Counted from the first letter of the stretch, positions 26,518 to 36,069 are shown. The stretch: DNA of 51,395 nt from an uncultured Trichococcus sp. (GCF_963663645.1 NZ_OY760501.1:1-51395); one strand, 5' to 3'. Numbers and translations: made by a program. The notes: generated by a model not told the origin, from the sequence alone.

Positions 26518-27054
26518 ATGATAAAGGAAACCAGAAAGCGAACAGAGAAAGTATTTGAAGAGTACAACGACTACCAGGATAGAGGCATGGTTAAGTGGTT
26601 AACGGCATTCTCAATGGAAGAACTGACAAGGTCCATTTCTGCTGGAAAAGAAGAGGCTCTGAAGGATATCCCTATCCTCACTCAAATGAATGCAAGTGAA
26701 ATTGACGAAGTATTAGCGGAGGCTCTGCAGAAAAACAGACCCCTATCAATTCAATTGAATCAAAAAGATTACCTCGGGCGTCAAACTGAATCGATAGTAG
26801 GATATTTCAGAGGCTCTCTTACGGGAAATAAAATCTTGATTAACAATCAATGGATCTCACTGGAATCTATTCGCAATATACAGCTTTTACAAGAGGAAAA
26901 ATGGTTCCAGATTCACGTCTTTACAAATAATCGAATGCAAATAGCCGGAAAGAATCCTAATCCAACAGTTTCCCCTATTGAAGAAAATGATACTTTGGAT
27001 ACGGAAATTACCTGGATTGAGGACTTCAATCAGAGCCAGGAGTGGATAGAGTAG
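26518..27054 (+). CDS. YolD-like family protein
   Basis: The 178-residue protein has the YolD-like signature: EYNDYQDRGMVKWLTAFSMEEL in its N-terminal third, followed by a beta-rich domain around PLSIQLNQKDYLGRQTESIVG. YolD-like genes usually precede a Y-family DNA polymerase gene (UmuC/ImpB type) on plasmids and phages and are SOS-induced. No polymerase gene follows here, so the cassette has been shortened. GGAAGGTGAAAGT precedes the ATG, and a LexA-boxed promoter lies 60 bases upstream. Confidence 0.85.
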   Translation: MIKETRKRTEKVFEEYNDYQDRGMVKWLTAFSMEELTRSISAGKEEALKDIPILTQMNASEIDEVLAEALQKNRPLSIQLNQKDYLGRQTESIVGYFRGSLTGNKILINNQWISLESIRNIQLLQEEKWFQIHVFTNNRMQIAGKNPNPTVSPIEENDTLDTEITWIEDFNQSQEWIE

Positions 27055-27194
27055 TCGAGGCACCTGGGATATCTAGCCATCTCAGAAATAGGTATGTAGC
27101 GTACGGCTGTTCAGCGTTTTTTTCTAGTTTTTGAACTATTTCTTTCCTGATTAAGAAAGCGTATACTTAATTTTAAAGGGGGGATATCATAAAG

Positions 27195-27431
27195 TTGGAA
27201 CATTATGCGGAAGTAGTTGATCAGATTTGTTCTAAGATTGAAACTAGTAAGGCTACTATCAAAACGACAGAGACGTATCTACATAAGCAATTACGTTCGG
27301 GTGCTCCGATAGAGCAATTCTCTGATCATTATGCATTGCTGGATAGTGAAGAGGGCCGTCTTAGCGGATTGAACGAAGCACTAAACATACTCCAATCACA
27401 ATTATTGAAGTACAAAGCCTACCAGCAGTAG
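27195..27431 (+). CDS. Small helical hypothetical protein
   Basis: This 78-residue, mostly helical protein (VVDQICSKIETSKATIKTTE, GLNEALNILQSQLLKYKAY) starts at TTG 27195 with AAAGGGGGG about 12 bases upstream, a long but usable spacing. A TATACT -10-like element precedes it. A terminator follows. Short helical proteins of this kind occur beside YolD genes on plasmids. Function unknown. Confidence 0.6.
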   Translation: MEHYAEVVDQICSKIETSKATIKTTETYLHKQLRSGAPIEQFSDHYALLDSEEGRLSGLNEALNILQSQLLKYKAYQQ

Positions 27432-27478
27432 CAGCGGTCGGTTACTCATAGGGACTACCTATCAAAATCTACTACGAA

Positions 27479-27527
27479 AAAAAGAAGGAACAAAGCTGAC
27501 TAAATCAGGCTTTATTCCTTCTTTTTC
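27479..27527. terminator. Terminator after 78-residue gene
   Basis: The stem AAAAAGAAGGAA (27479-27490) with TTCCTTCTTTTT (27515-27526) is extended by AAAGC/GCTTT. It can serve both this gene and the convergent BRCT gene. Confidence 0.75.
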
Positions 27528-27573
27528 ATTTCTATAAGATAGTTAAACCTGCGAAAATTAAACAGCGGTATTC

Positions 27574-27885
27574 CTATCCACGATTCCCCTTCATAGTCCC
27601 CACTACTTGATTCAGGTGTAATAGGGCTTTCTCCAGAAAAGCTTGCTCGGACAAAACACAAACAGAATACCCCTCTTGTTGTAAAGTGTCCACCTTTTGC
27701 ATCTTCAAACTTCGCGGATCTTCTTGAAAGAGATTGGTGTTCGCCTTTCCGACCACAAGAATGGTGGTATCCTTGGTAACCGCTGCTTGTGGTTTCCCTC
27801 CTAAGGCAGTGACTAATGCCTGCGCTTGCTTCCGAGATAACGTATCCAATTTCCCAGTAAATACAATCTTTTCTCCTCGTAACAT
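27574..27885 (-). CDS. Single-domain BRCT protein
   Basis: The 103 residues form one BRCT domain resembling the C-terminal domain of NAD-dependent DNA ligase: KIVFTGKLDTLSRKQAQALV, ALGGKPQAAVTKDTTILVVG and the tail VDTLQQEGYSVCVLSEQAFL. Free BRCT proteins of this size occur on Enterococcus and other plasmids. The domain recognises DNA ends or partner proteins. No ligase or nuclease domain is attached. It lies among other DNA-repair-like genes (YolD, RadC). Confidence 0.88.
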   Translation of the reverse strand: MLRGEKIVFTGKLDTLSRKQAQALVTALGGKPQAAVTKDTTILVVGKANTNLFQEDPRSLKMQKVDTLQQEGYSVCVLSEQAFLEKALLHLNQVVGTMKGNRG

Positions 27886-28217
27886 ATGCGCGTCCTCCCC
27901 TTGTTCACCAGCTATCTGCTAATCAGATCCGTTCTTTTCTTCTATTTTACAGCTATCGGAAGGGGTTTCGCAACATGCGTCGAACGTATATTCTGATTCC
28001 TAACCGGAAAGTTTCTCTTTCTTTAAAAAGGAGAGCTTAAATAAGGATTTCTAACAAAAAAGAGCGAAAATAAAGGGTTTTTAGGCCTTTTCAAATTCTA
28101 ATACAGATCCTTTTATTCGTTAATAGACAAGAAAATCTCCTATCCGCACAATCGATTTTCTAAAAACACAGGATTAAAGGTAGTTCATAATCATTTTTTC
28201 GTTTTGTATCGCCATAC

Positions 28218-28330
28218 GCCCTGAACGATCCTTCGGAGCCGGATCAGGGCTTTACCATTTCGGACTGTTCCACGGCAATCGACATGTGGGAGGCCCTCCT
28301 ACGGTCCCACATGCTGCTATCCGGGAACAG
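28218..28330. other. Nested G+C-rich hairpins in a 630-base gene-free stretch
   Basis: Between 27923 and 28554 I see no convincing gene. The stretch holds a hairpin with arms GCCCTGA/TCAGGGC (28218-28224, 28244-28250) and then a nested structure: outer CTGTTCC/GGAACAG (28265-28271, 28324-28330) enclosing CATGTGGGA/TCCCACATG (28283-28291, 28305-28313). Locally G+C-rich against A+T-rich flanks. It may be a structured RNA, a replication-initiation site or an old element end. Function unknown. Confidence 0.45.
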
Positions 28331-28554
28331 AAATCAGAATCAAGAACCGCAAAAACTTTTTTCTCTTCTCCTGCATTTCCTTCCGTCGAATCCAAAAAAC
28401 TTTTTGACTAAAGAGTCTCTACCCACTGAAGTGGCAAGAGGCTCTTTTTTCTTGATTTCGATTTACCCTCATGATCACTGGCTAGCCAACAAAACGGAAA
28501 AAATTCAGCTTTTAGCTCTCGCTTAGGCGGCACAAAACAAAAGGAGGAAATAGA

Positions 28555-28834
28555 ATGATTGAAGGAAAATCAGAATTAGTAAGTGTCTATATCCACGGGA
28601 TTTACAAAGGAAAAATTAAAGCAGACACGGAAACCATTGCCCCACGTTGTAGCCGGAGCCCTTCCATATGAGAATTACGCTATCGTAAAGGGATTTAACA
28701 AATCAATCCTCACTACATTCGGTAGTTTTTTAAATAATGTACCGGACCAAAAATGGTTGAAACGAGAATTGTTGCCCATCCTGATTCCCTTGCAAATGGG
28801 CCAAGAAGACATTAAAAAAGTCACTTACCAATAA
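28555..28834 (+). pseudogene. Small plasmid-type protein gene with one frameshift
   Basis: GGAGG precedes ATG 28555, which opens MIEGKSELVSVYIHGIYKGK. That frame stops early, but removing one base from the C4 run at 28640-28643 joins it to a second frame ending KVTYQ, giving 92 residues with a coherent fold (HVVAGALPYENYAIVKGFN, LNNVPDQKWLKRELLPIL). The corrected protein is soluble and without known domain. It is followed 50 bases later by radC, probably on the same transcript. It could be a true frameshift or a base-calling error. Confidence 0.65.
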
Positions 28835-28885
28835 CATAAGGCAGAATTTTCCGTTTTGAAATTTGAGAGAGAGAAGGAAAAGAAT

Positions 28886-29356
28886 ATGACGAAAAAAGTA
28901 GAAGTGGAATGGAAACAAGAAGTGGTTACGGAGATTGTACGAGTCAAACAAATCGTAATGGAACGCCCTATACAATACCAGGATACCATTGCTTCCACGC
29001 AAGAAGCTGGACGATTCGGTGTATCTGAAATTGGAGACGAAGCCCAGGAAGTGGTCCTCGTGGTTATCCTGAATACTAAAAACAAAATCAATGCAATTCA
29101 TCGCGTTTTTACAGGGAGCTTGAATAGTAGTGTAGCCCATCCGCGCGAAATCTTTCGAAGTGCTTTACTTAATAACGGTGCCCGCATTTTAGTCTATCAT
29201 AACCATCCTAGCTGCAACACAGAACCCTCAGAAGCGGACCTTATTTTCACCAAACGCATGGAAGAAGCCGGAAGTATCCTAGGAATTGACTTGCTGGACC
29301 ACATCATTGTTTCTGGCAAGGAATGGCTCTCTTTGAGAGAATATGGCATTTTATAA
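28886..29356 (+). CDS. radC: RadC-like JAB/MPN-domain protein
   Basis: The 156-residue protein is a RadC domain without the N-terminal helix-hairpin-helix of chromosomal RadC. The metal motif is intact: VYHNHPSCNTEPSEAD (HxHP with downstream Ser and Asp), with the preceding catalytic-type glutamate in the EVVLVVILNTKN region. Stand-alone RadC/JAB proteins are common on conjugative elements, with unclear function. ATG 28886 has AAGGAAAAGAAT upstream, better than the TTG 30 bases earlier. Confidence 0.88.
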   Translation: MTKKVEVEWKQEVVTEIVRVKQIVMERPIQYQDTIASTQEAGRFGVSEIGDEAQEVVLVVILNTKNKINAIHRVFTGSLNSSVAHPREIFRSALLNNGARILVYHNHPSCNTEPSEADLIFTKRMEEAGSILGIDLLDHIIVSGKEWLSLREYGIL

Positions 29357-29368
29357 ACCTATAAAACA

Positions 29369-29410
29369 ATCGAGCGGGGGAAATGAAAAAATTCCCCGCT
29401 CGATATTTTA
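29369..29410 (+). terminator. Terminator after radC
   Basis: ATCGAGCGGGG pairs with CCCCGCTCGAT in a strong G+C-rich stem with an A-rich loop, followed by A/T-rich sequence. Confidence 0.8.
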
Positions 29411-29464
29411 TCTATAAGTGACGTTTTAATAGGACCAAATAACCTGAGTTATTAAGTGGAAGGA

Positions 29465-29490
29465 AGAAAGGCCCATACGGCCTTTCTTTT
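29465..29490 (+). terminator. Second hairpin terminator downstream of radC
   Basis: AGAAAGGCC/GGCCTTTCT with a five-base loop, then TTT. Two terminators in tandem in this 417-base gap. Confidence 0.7.
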
Positions 29491-29492
29491 AA

Positions 29493-29519
29493 CTTTACTT
29501 TACTATAAAATTTAGTAAA
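29493..29519 (+). repeat. Third copy of the CTTTACTTTAC repeat
   Basis: CTTTACTTTACTATAAAATT followed by TAGTAAA matches the repeats at 2206 and 1584 in core and layout (CTTTACTTTAC, an A/T centre, AGTAAA). It overlaps the stop of a 16-codon open frame. This distant copy suggests a recognition sequence shared with the HTH protein at 1581-2192. Confidence 0.45.
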
Positions 29520-29562
29520 TATTGGTAAAATGTTCTTCATTTCTAAGCTGTTCAATTAACAT
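29512..29562 (-). pseudogene. 16-codon open frame with strong ribosome binding site
   Basis: GAGGAGGG lies six bases before ATG 29562. The frame reads MLIEQLRNEEHFTNIY and stops. It resembles the first residues of RpiR-type regulators, so it may be a truncated gene start; a short regulatory peptide is the alternative. Nothing downstream continues it. Confidence 0.35.
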
Positions 29563-29773
29563 TTTTTACCCTCCTCAGTAATAACTATGGCTAACATGAC
29601 TACTTAGAATGAGTAGTCAATGAGTAGTCAATCCAATTTCTTAATACTATATTTTATATTTGAAATAAGTCAAATTTAGAACAACTACGCAATCAAAATT
29701 TAGGTGAAGCCGTTATTTCAACCCGAATAAAAAAACGACGAATACATCGTCGTTTCATAAGATAAATAATTGT

Positions 29774-30556
29774 TTAAGAGGATTCTTTGCGTTTATAATC
29801 CATATATCCAAAAGCAAAAGCTTCAATTAAAACAAAAAACGAAGAGGCTGTCTGTAGCCACCAATCTTTAGGTAAGGGACTGCGACTAGTTGTAGCATAC
29901 AAGTTAAAATCTGATTTTCCAGATAACCAATTATTCTGTAAACTGGTAATTGAGACAATTTTGCTTTTAACAAGTTCTAATTGATGAATGATAGATTCTA
30001 ACCGATTATTTTCTCCAGATAATGATAAAACAAAAACGATATCTTTTTCAGTTAGTCTCTCAAGGATTCTTCTGAACTCGTTGGAGTTACCATTTCCAGG
30101 AATGATTTGCAGAGGTTTACCAATCAAAAGAAATAATCGTTGTAATTCTGCTGCCTGATTTTTTTGTGTAATCCCTGTTGTAATGACGTAGATATTATCT
30201 ACAGAATCAATAATTTGATAAATTGGGAGCCAGTTGCGGTCTTTCAAGATGTTTAATAAACGTTCTATGTCTTTAATTACTTGATTAGTAAAAGTTATTT
30301 GCTCATCAAAACGTTCTTCATGATCTTGCCATTTAATGAAATTTCTAAGTTCGGTGAATCCAGTAAACCCTAATTTCTGTGAAAAGCGTATAACTGAAGA
30401 CTTTGAGGATAAACTATTTCTAGCAAATTCAAGTGTACTCATAGTGGGAATTATATCGATATTTTCCATGATATAATTACACATTAATAACTCTGTTTCG
30501 TTTAAATCAGCATAATGTTCGTTTACTAAATCTGTAAAGCGCATAATAGTACTCAT
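29774..30556 (-). CDS. RpiR-family regulator of the alpha-glucoside operon
   Basis: The 260-residue protein has the MurR/RpiR layout: N-terminal helix-turn-helix (STLEFARNSLSSKSSVIRFS, KLGFTGFTELRNFIKW) and a C-terminal SIS sugar-phosphate-binding domain (VDNIYVITTGITQKNQAAEL, DIVFVLSLSGENNRLESI). It is the last gene of the minus-strand group, 67 bases after the 6-phospho-alpha-glucosidase, and probably senses the phosphorylated disaccharide or glucose-6-phosphate. ATG 30556 is used; ATG 30544 is possible. Confidence 0.9.
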   Translation of the reverse strand: MSTIMRFTDLVNEHYADLNETELLMCNYIMENIDIIPTMSTLEFARNSLSSKSSVIRFSQKLGFTGFTELRNFIKWQDHEERFDEQITFTNQVIKDIERLLNILKDRNWLPIYQIIDSVDNIYVITTGITQKNQAAELQRLFLLIGKPLQIIPGNGNSNEFRRILERLTEKDIVFVLSLSGENNRLESIIHQLELVKSKIVSITSLQNNWLSGKSDFNLYATTSRSPLPKDWWLQTASSFFVLIEAFAFGYMDYKRKESS

Positions 30557-30623
30557 CCTATCTCAAATAAAATTCTTATAGTATCTTATCCATTTTTATA
30601 ACATACTTTCAGATAGAAGACTA

Positions 30624-31985
<1,362 letters not shown>

Positions 31986-33551
31986 TTATTCTGTAATTCC
32001 TAAGACATCGCATACTTCTTCTTTGAAAGTTTGTACACCCATACCAATAACAACTTGAATATTTTTTCCATTTTCAACGATCCCTTTTTGTTGAGAAACT
32101 TTTTCTAATATCCCTTTTTCAACTTTGTTTTCGTCTTTTACAGTAACTCTTAATCTTGTAAAACAATTTGTTACATGTTCAATGTTATTTGGACCACCTA
32201 ATCCATCAATGACTAAAGCAACGTCATTAGAATTTAACAATTCTGATTGACTATTTTCTTCTACTTCTGAGGTAGTTATAACATTATCTTCAGCGGCTAA
32301 TTCTAAATTCTCTCTGCCAGGAGTTTTAATATCTAATTTTCTAATCAAGAAAACAAAGATTACGAACCAAATGACACTCATAATAATTCCTACGATAATC
32401 ACAATATAAAACTTGGTTACACTTGGACTAAATGCTGAATTTGATACAATGGTGTCTATCAATCCATAGAGCATATATGTCCTTGCGCCTAATGCCCATA
32501 AAAGTGTTTCTGAGATAGCAGTTAATACGCTATGAACGAACCATAGTAGAGGCGAAACAAATAAGAAGGAGAAATCTAAAGGTTCGGTGATACCTGCTAC
32601 AGATGCAACAAACATTGAAGGTAAAACCATCCCTTTTACTTCATCTTTTCTTTCTTTTTTCGCACAGTAGATGATTGCTAAAGCAACTGCAATCGAACCA
32701 AATATTTTTACAAAACCGAATGTTGCAAATCTTAAAGAGGGATCTAAGGTAGTAATTGTGCTAGCATTAGCCATTTGCGCATAAAAAATGTTTGCTGCAC
32801 CACTATATACTTGCCCATTGATTTCTGCTGTACCGCCAAGTGCGGTAAAACAAAACGGCATCCATAATAGGTGATGAAGACCAGTAGGGATTAAGAAGCG
32901 ATTTCCGAATGAGTACACGAATACGCCAATTAACCCTGTTGTTAAAATAAAGCCAGATAGTGATGAAATCAATCCATTGACAATTGGCCAAATATAACAC
33001 ATTGTTACTGCTAAAATTAAAATGACAGGAATAAGTAACATGAACGTAAAGCGAGATTCACCATAAATACTTAAGAAATCAACAAATTTTTTATCTGAAA
33101 ATTTATTGTGGAAGTAACCAACTATACAACCAATAATCATTCCTAAAAATACATTCATATCAACAACTTGAAAACCTAAAACCATTCCTTGCCCTGTCCC
33201 AAACAATCCCATTTCTCCTGGATTAGCGATTTGATTCGTTAGAATTAACCATGCATTATTCGCTGCTAGAAAAAAAAGAAATGAAATCAAAGCGATGAGG
33301 GAGGCTTCAACCTTTTTCTTGTTAGCTAAAGAAGAAGCGATACCTATACAAAAAATTAATGATAAATTATTCAACATGCTATCCATCATGGTTTTTATCA
33401 ATGTGCCAAATGTTTGTAGAAAACTAGGCATAAATTGAAGCTGTAAAATAACTGAAAAAGCTAAGAATAAACCCATAACAGCCATAAATTTTACAGGAAC
33501 GATAACAGATCGAGAAAATTTTTGCATTGCTTGACTAACATTTTCTTTCAT
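31986..33551 (-). CDS. PTS alpha-glucoside (glucose-family) EIICB
   Basis: From ATG 33551 (GGAGG 11 bases upstream) the protein has 521 residues. About residues 10-430 are the membrane IIC domain with ten or so helices and family landmarks RFLIPTGLHHLLWMPF and SVAGITEPLDFSFLF. After an acidic linker, the C-terminal IIB domain carries the phosphocysteine in VTNCFTRLRVTV. No IIA domain or gene is present, so a glucose-type IIA from elsewhere must phosphorylate it. An 87-codon upstream extension of the frame is judged non-coding because the ribosome binding site fits the internal ATG. Confidence 0.93.
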   Translation of the reverse strand: MKENVSQAMQKFSRSVIVPVKFMAVMGLFLAFSVILQLQFMPSFLQTFGTLIKTMMDSMLNNLSLIFCIGIASSLANKKKVEASLIALISFLFFLAANNAWLILTNQIANPGEMGLFGTGQGMVLGFQVVDMNVFLGMIIGCIVGYFHNKFSDKKFVDFLSIYGESRFTFMLLIPVILILAVTMCYIWPIVNGLISSLSGFILTTGLIGVFVYSFGNRFLIPTGLHHLLWMPFCFTALGGTAEINGQVYSGAANIFYAQMANASTITTLDPSLRFATFGFVKIFGSIAVALAIIYCAKKERKDEVKGMVLPSMFVASVAGITEPLDFSFLFVSPLLWFVHSVLTAISETLLWALGARTYMLYGLIDTIVSNSAFSPSVTKFYIVIIVGIIMSVIWFVIFVFLIRKLDIKTPGRENLELAAEDNVITTSEVEENSQSELLNSNDVALVIDGLGGPNNIEHVTNCFTRLRVTVKDENKVEKGILEKVSQQKGIVENGKNIQVVIGMGVQTFKEEVCDVLGITE

Positions 33552-33579
33552 CAAAACAACCTCCTTATCTACATTTTTT

Positions 33580-33720
33580 AGATACGTATCTAAAAAGTAA
33601 TTTATCATATTAGTAAATCGCTTACAACGTATCGGATAGAGTATGGACTTAAGTCCATACTCTGAAACCAAATTGATGTAACGAACTTGAATTACTAGCA
33701 AGAGTTTGGTTTCAAATGGT
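33580..33720. promoter_or_regulatory. Upstream region of alpha-glucoside operon with dyads
   Basis: The 300-base gap 33552-33851 holds TAGATACGTATCTA (perfect 14-base dyad near 33578), a minus-strand promoter candidate TTGTAA-17-TAAATT, a perfect 26-base palindrome (33638-33663, AGAGTATGGACTT and its complement) and 10-base arms TGAAACCAAA/TTTGGTTTCA about 45 bases apart. The first dyad is the best candidate operator for RpiR. The others may be upstream control sites or remnants of an element end. Confidence 0.45.
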
Positions 33721-33851
33721 GGACTTAAGATTGTCTTTGTGAGCTGTCGTATGGCGAAATAGATCCATTTAAGATAGGATATCTGGTGGGGAAATTCAAT
33801 TTGTAAAACCATTTTTTTATTTATAAAGTAAAAAATATAAGGCGGTTATCC

Positions 33852-34397
33852 ATGCGTGTATTTAAGCAATTATTCAGCAAGCTCAGTAGTTTAAAATTCA
33901 AGCGAAAAACTGCTATTCAAAAAGAAACCACTGCTCAGATAGATATTTTAAAAAACAAAGGATTCGAAGTGCTTTCCGTAACCAAAACAGAGAAGGCTAA
34001 CCTCATAATGTATAGACACTTTTTAGACGATATACCTGAAGAGGAAGAAATCCGTATCTTCATTGGAATTAGCGTCATAACTTCAAAGGGGCGTTCGGGC
34101 CGGGATCCCATGTTGAAGGCGTTTTTCAAGAATAACTTTACTACTATTTCTTTAGAGGATATCGAAATGGCAGATTCTTTCATTAATCAAGGGCTGGGCA
34201 GCATGCTACTCAACGCGCTTCTTGATATTGCAAAGAAAAGAAATATCCGTCGTATCACTGGAGAGATATCTCGCGTGGATATTGGCCACATAGAACGGTT
34301 GGTACACTTTTATGAGAAGCATAATTTTGAAGTAATATTGTGCAGCGGTTCTACCGATGTGTATAAAATTGGTGATTTAATTTGGAATAGAAGCTAA
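33852..34397 (+). CDS. GNAT-family N-acetyltransferase-like protein
   Basis: This is a 181-residue protein. Its C-terminal half resembles a GNAT fold: an acetyl-CoA-binding-like loop NQGLGSMLLNALLDIAKKRN, followed by strand and helix RRITGEIS and HFYEKHNFEV. The N-terminal basic helix (VFKQLFSKLSSLKFKRK) is not part of the fold. Substrate is unknown. It stands alone on the plus strand, closed by a strong terminator. ATG 33852 follows AAGGCGG. Confidence 0.75.
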   Translation: MRVFKQLFSKLSSLKFKRKTAIQKETTAQIDILKNKGFEVLSVTKTEKANLIMYRHFLDDIPEEEEIRIFIGISVITSKGRSGRDPMLKAFFKNNFTTISLEDIEMADSFINQGLGSMLLNALLDIAKKRNIRRITGEISRVDIGHIERLVHFYEKHNFEVILCSGSTDVYKIGDLIWNRS

Positions 34398-34407
34398 ATA
34401 TAGCATA

Positions 34408-34450
34408 AAAAAATGGAGTTGCTAATTGGAAATTAGCAACTCCATTTTTT
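34408..34450. terminator. Bidirectional terminator between GNAT and ArdC genes
   Basis: A perfect 20-bp stem with a three-base loop (AAAAAATGGAGTTGCTAATT and its complement) flanked by A and T runs. It ends at the ArdC stop codon, serving both converging genes. Confidence 0.88.
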
Positions 34451-35817
34451 TATTCAAGTTCTCTCTCATTTACCTTCTGCATAGTATGTTGCACGCCTTT
34501 ATCTTTTAGCTGCGCAATCTGATTATAAGACGCTTGTGTAAAGGTCCCTTTTCGATAAGAATGCGAAACCGTCTTGGTTAGCTTTTTGTCTGTAATCGGG
34601 TCTGTCGCATTACTGTCAAATAGTTGGTATCGGATTTTGAACGGCTGCTCCTTCATATCTTCAAAAATTTGTTCCGTCTCTTCGACTGTGTAGAAATTAC
34701 CTTTCTCCATCGGAATCTGTCCGTCCTTTACCAACGCCTGTACATTCTGAATCAGGATATAGGGCTTATCGGGTCTCTCTTTACCTTCTTCAAGTTCCTC
34801 GTGTTGACTGATTTCGTCCGCCTTTTCTGGAACAGGAATACCGGACTCTTTTTCTATTGTGCTTTTTCCAGCTTCTTTTTCTAGCTCTAATCCATAGTGC
34901 GTATCAATCCCCTGAATCATTTCACGTGCGGTCTTTTGGATTGCCGCTAAATTCCTTTCGACATCTTCAATCTCCGCAAATTTCCCTGTCCAGTTGGCCA
35001 CATAATGGATTGATTCATCTGCCGGATCCAAACCAAATGATTTTGCGACTACATAGGCTGTCATTTCTGCCTGCATTTCCTGTTCTCGGGTTGTTGTATC
35101 CTTATACGGACTGTTCACTCCATGCATTTTGGCGTGTGCCAATTCATGAATCAATGTCTTCGCCTTCTCCGAATCGGTTAAACGACTATTCATTACAATT
35201 TTATGTGTTCCGACCTCGTAGTAGCCTTTGGCCACGGTTGGGATAGGTTGATACGAAAGGGATTGGACAGTCTCCCGAGCATATCCTTCCAGTGCCTTAT
35301 TGAATGCTCCAAAGCTCTCTCCATTAAATGCAAATGCAACCCGTTTATTTGGATAATATGCCGGATAGTCCTTCTCCTCCGCATTCGTCTGCGTAATATC
35401 AAATACATGCCCTTTGGTGAAGCCAGCTACCTGCTTCATAACAGGAATTTCTTTATTCTGAATGCGCTCCTTTGTAAGAGGATCTGCTGCCGAAACAGGG
35501 ACCAGCTTCCCTTCTGTATCTTTGTAATATTTGGCAATACTCGGAATGAGAATCTCAATAGCCTTTTCGCCTTTTCGTACCGAAAATCCTTCTTCTTTCC
35601 ATTGCTTGAATCCCTTCACAGCTAAAGCCCCTTCAAAACTCTCTTTGATTAACGCATTATTCCTAGGGGAATACTGGTAAAATTTAGACATAAAAGTAAG
35701 ATATGCACGAATTCCTTCGGAGTCTTGCGCATACTCTTCCACTTTGTTTTTGGCTTCCTGAGACAATTCTAGCACAGCCGCTTTTATTTCTTGCGGTGTT
35801 TTTCTTCTGTAAGTCAT
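34450..35817 (-). CDS. ArdC-like antirestriction protein with zincin domain
   Basis: From ATG 35817 the protein has 455 residues. The N-terminal part resembles the ssDNA-binding ArdC domain (YLTFMSKFYQYSPRNNALI, GFKQWKEEGFSVRKGEKAIE). The middle part is an IrrE/M78-like zincin with HELAHAKMHG and a downstream glutamate in EMQAEMTAYVVA. A variable C-terminal tail follows. ArdC-type proteins enter with or are made early in conjugation to protect transferred DNA from restriction. Its place downstream of relaxase and oriT on the minus strand fits this. AAGGAG lies 11 bases upstream; GTG 35829 is an alternative start. Confidence 0.85.
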   Translation of the reverse strand: MTYRRKTPQEIKAAVLELSQEAKNKVEEYAQDSEGIRAYLTFMSKFYQYSPRNNALIKESFEGALAVKGFKQWKEEGFSVRKGEKAIEILIPSIAKYYKDTEGKLVPVSAADPLTKERIQNKEIPVMKQVAGFTKGHVFDITQTNAEEKDYPAYYPNKRVAFAFNGESFGAFNKALEGYARETVQSLSYQPIPTVAKGYYEVGTHKIVMNSRLTDSEKAKTLIHELAHAKMHGVNSPYKDTTTREQEMQAEMTAYVVAKSFGLDPADESIHYVANWTGKFAEIEDVERNLAAIQKTAREMIQGIDTHYGLELEKEAGKSTIEKESGIPVPEKADEISQHEELEEGKERPDKPYILIQNVQALVKDGQIPMEKGNFYTVEETEQIFEDMKEQPFKIRYQLFDSNATDPITDKKLTKTVSHSYRKGTFTQASYNQIAQLKDKGVQHTMQKVNERELE

Positions 35818-35832
35818 ATGCTTTTTCACTCC

Positions 35833-36069
35833 TTAGAATAGTGTAACTTGCGTATCTACGACTACCTTATTTTCTAGATCGAGGGAATAGACGACATCTA
35901 ACTGTTGGTAATAATCCTGTAAAATAAGATCCCACAAATCGTTGTAATCATAGATGGGCACTTCAATATCTTTCGTCGAATCCTCGACATCGTAGGATTC
36001 TAACGTCTGAAAGAATCCCACATATTCCTCTTCTTCTATCGCGACTAAGCGCACTGGTTGTATGCTCAT
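35833..36069 (-). CDS. Small acidic hypothetical protein beside ArdC
   Basis: This is a 78-residue, strongly acidic protein (EEEEYVGFFQTLESYDVEDS, DYNDLWDLILQDYYQQLD). It overlaps the RHH gene upstream by four bases (ATGA) and precedes ArdC by 16 bases, so all three are co-translated. An acidic DNA-mimic role is conceivable in an antirestriction setting, but this is speculation. No family recognised. Confidence 0.65.
   Translation of the reverse strand: MSIQPVRLVAIEEEEYVGFFQTLESYDVEDSTKDIEVPIYDYNDLWDLILQDYYQQLDVVYSLDLENKVVVDTQVTLF

Noticed and set aside
27981-27995. LexA-like sequence CGAACGTATATTCTG upstream of the BRCT gene
   Set aside because: One arm is mismatched (ATTC for GTTC), it does not overlap a good promoter, and the same 12-base core GAACGTATATTC occurs by chance inside the VirD4 gene near 49064.
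28284-28526. 80-codon open frame in the gene-free stretch
   Set aside because: No ribosome binding site, it crosses the nested hairpins, and the composition is unlike a protein-coding frame.
33613-33628. cre-like catabolite repression site TTGTAAGCGATTTACT upstream of the alpha-glucoside PTS
   Set aside because: The half-sites are spaced five bases apart instead of four, so it does not fit the cre consensus; it overlaps the candidate -35 anyway.
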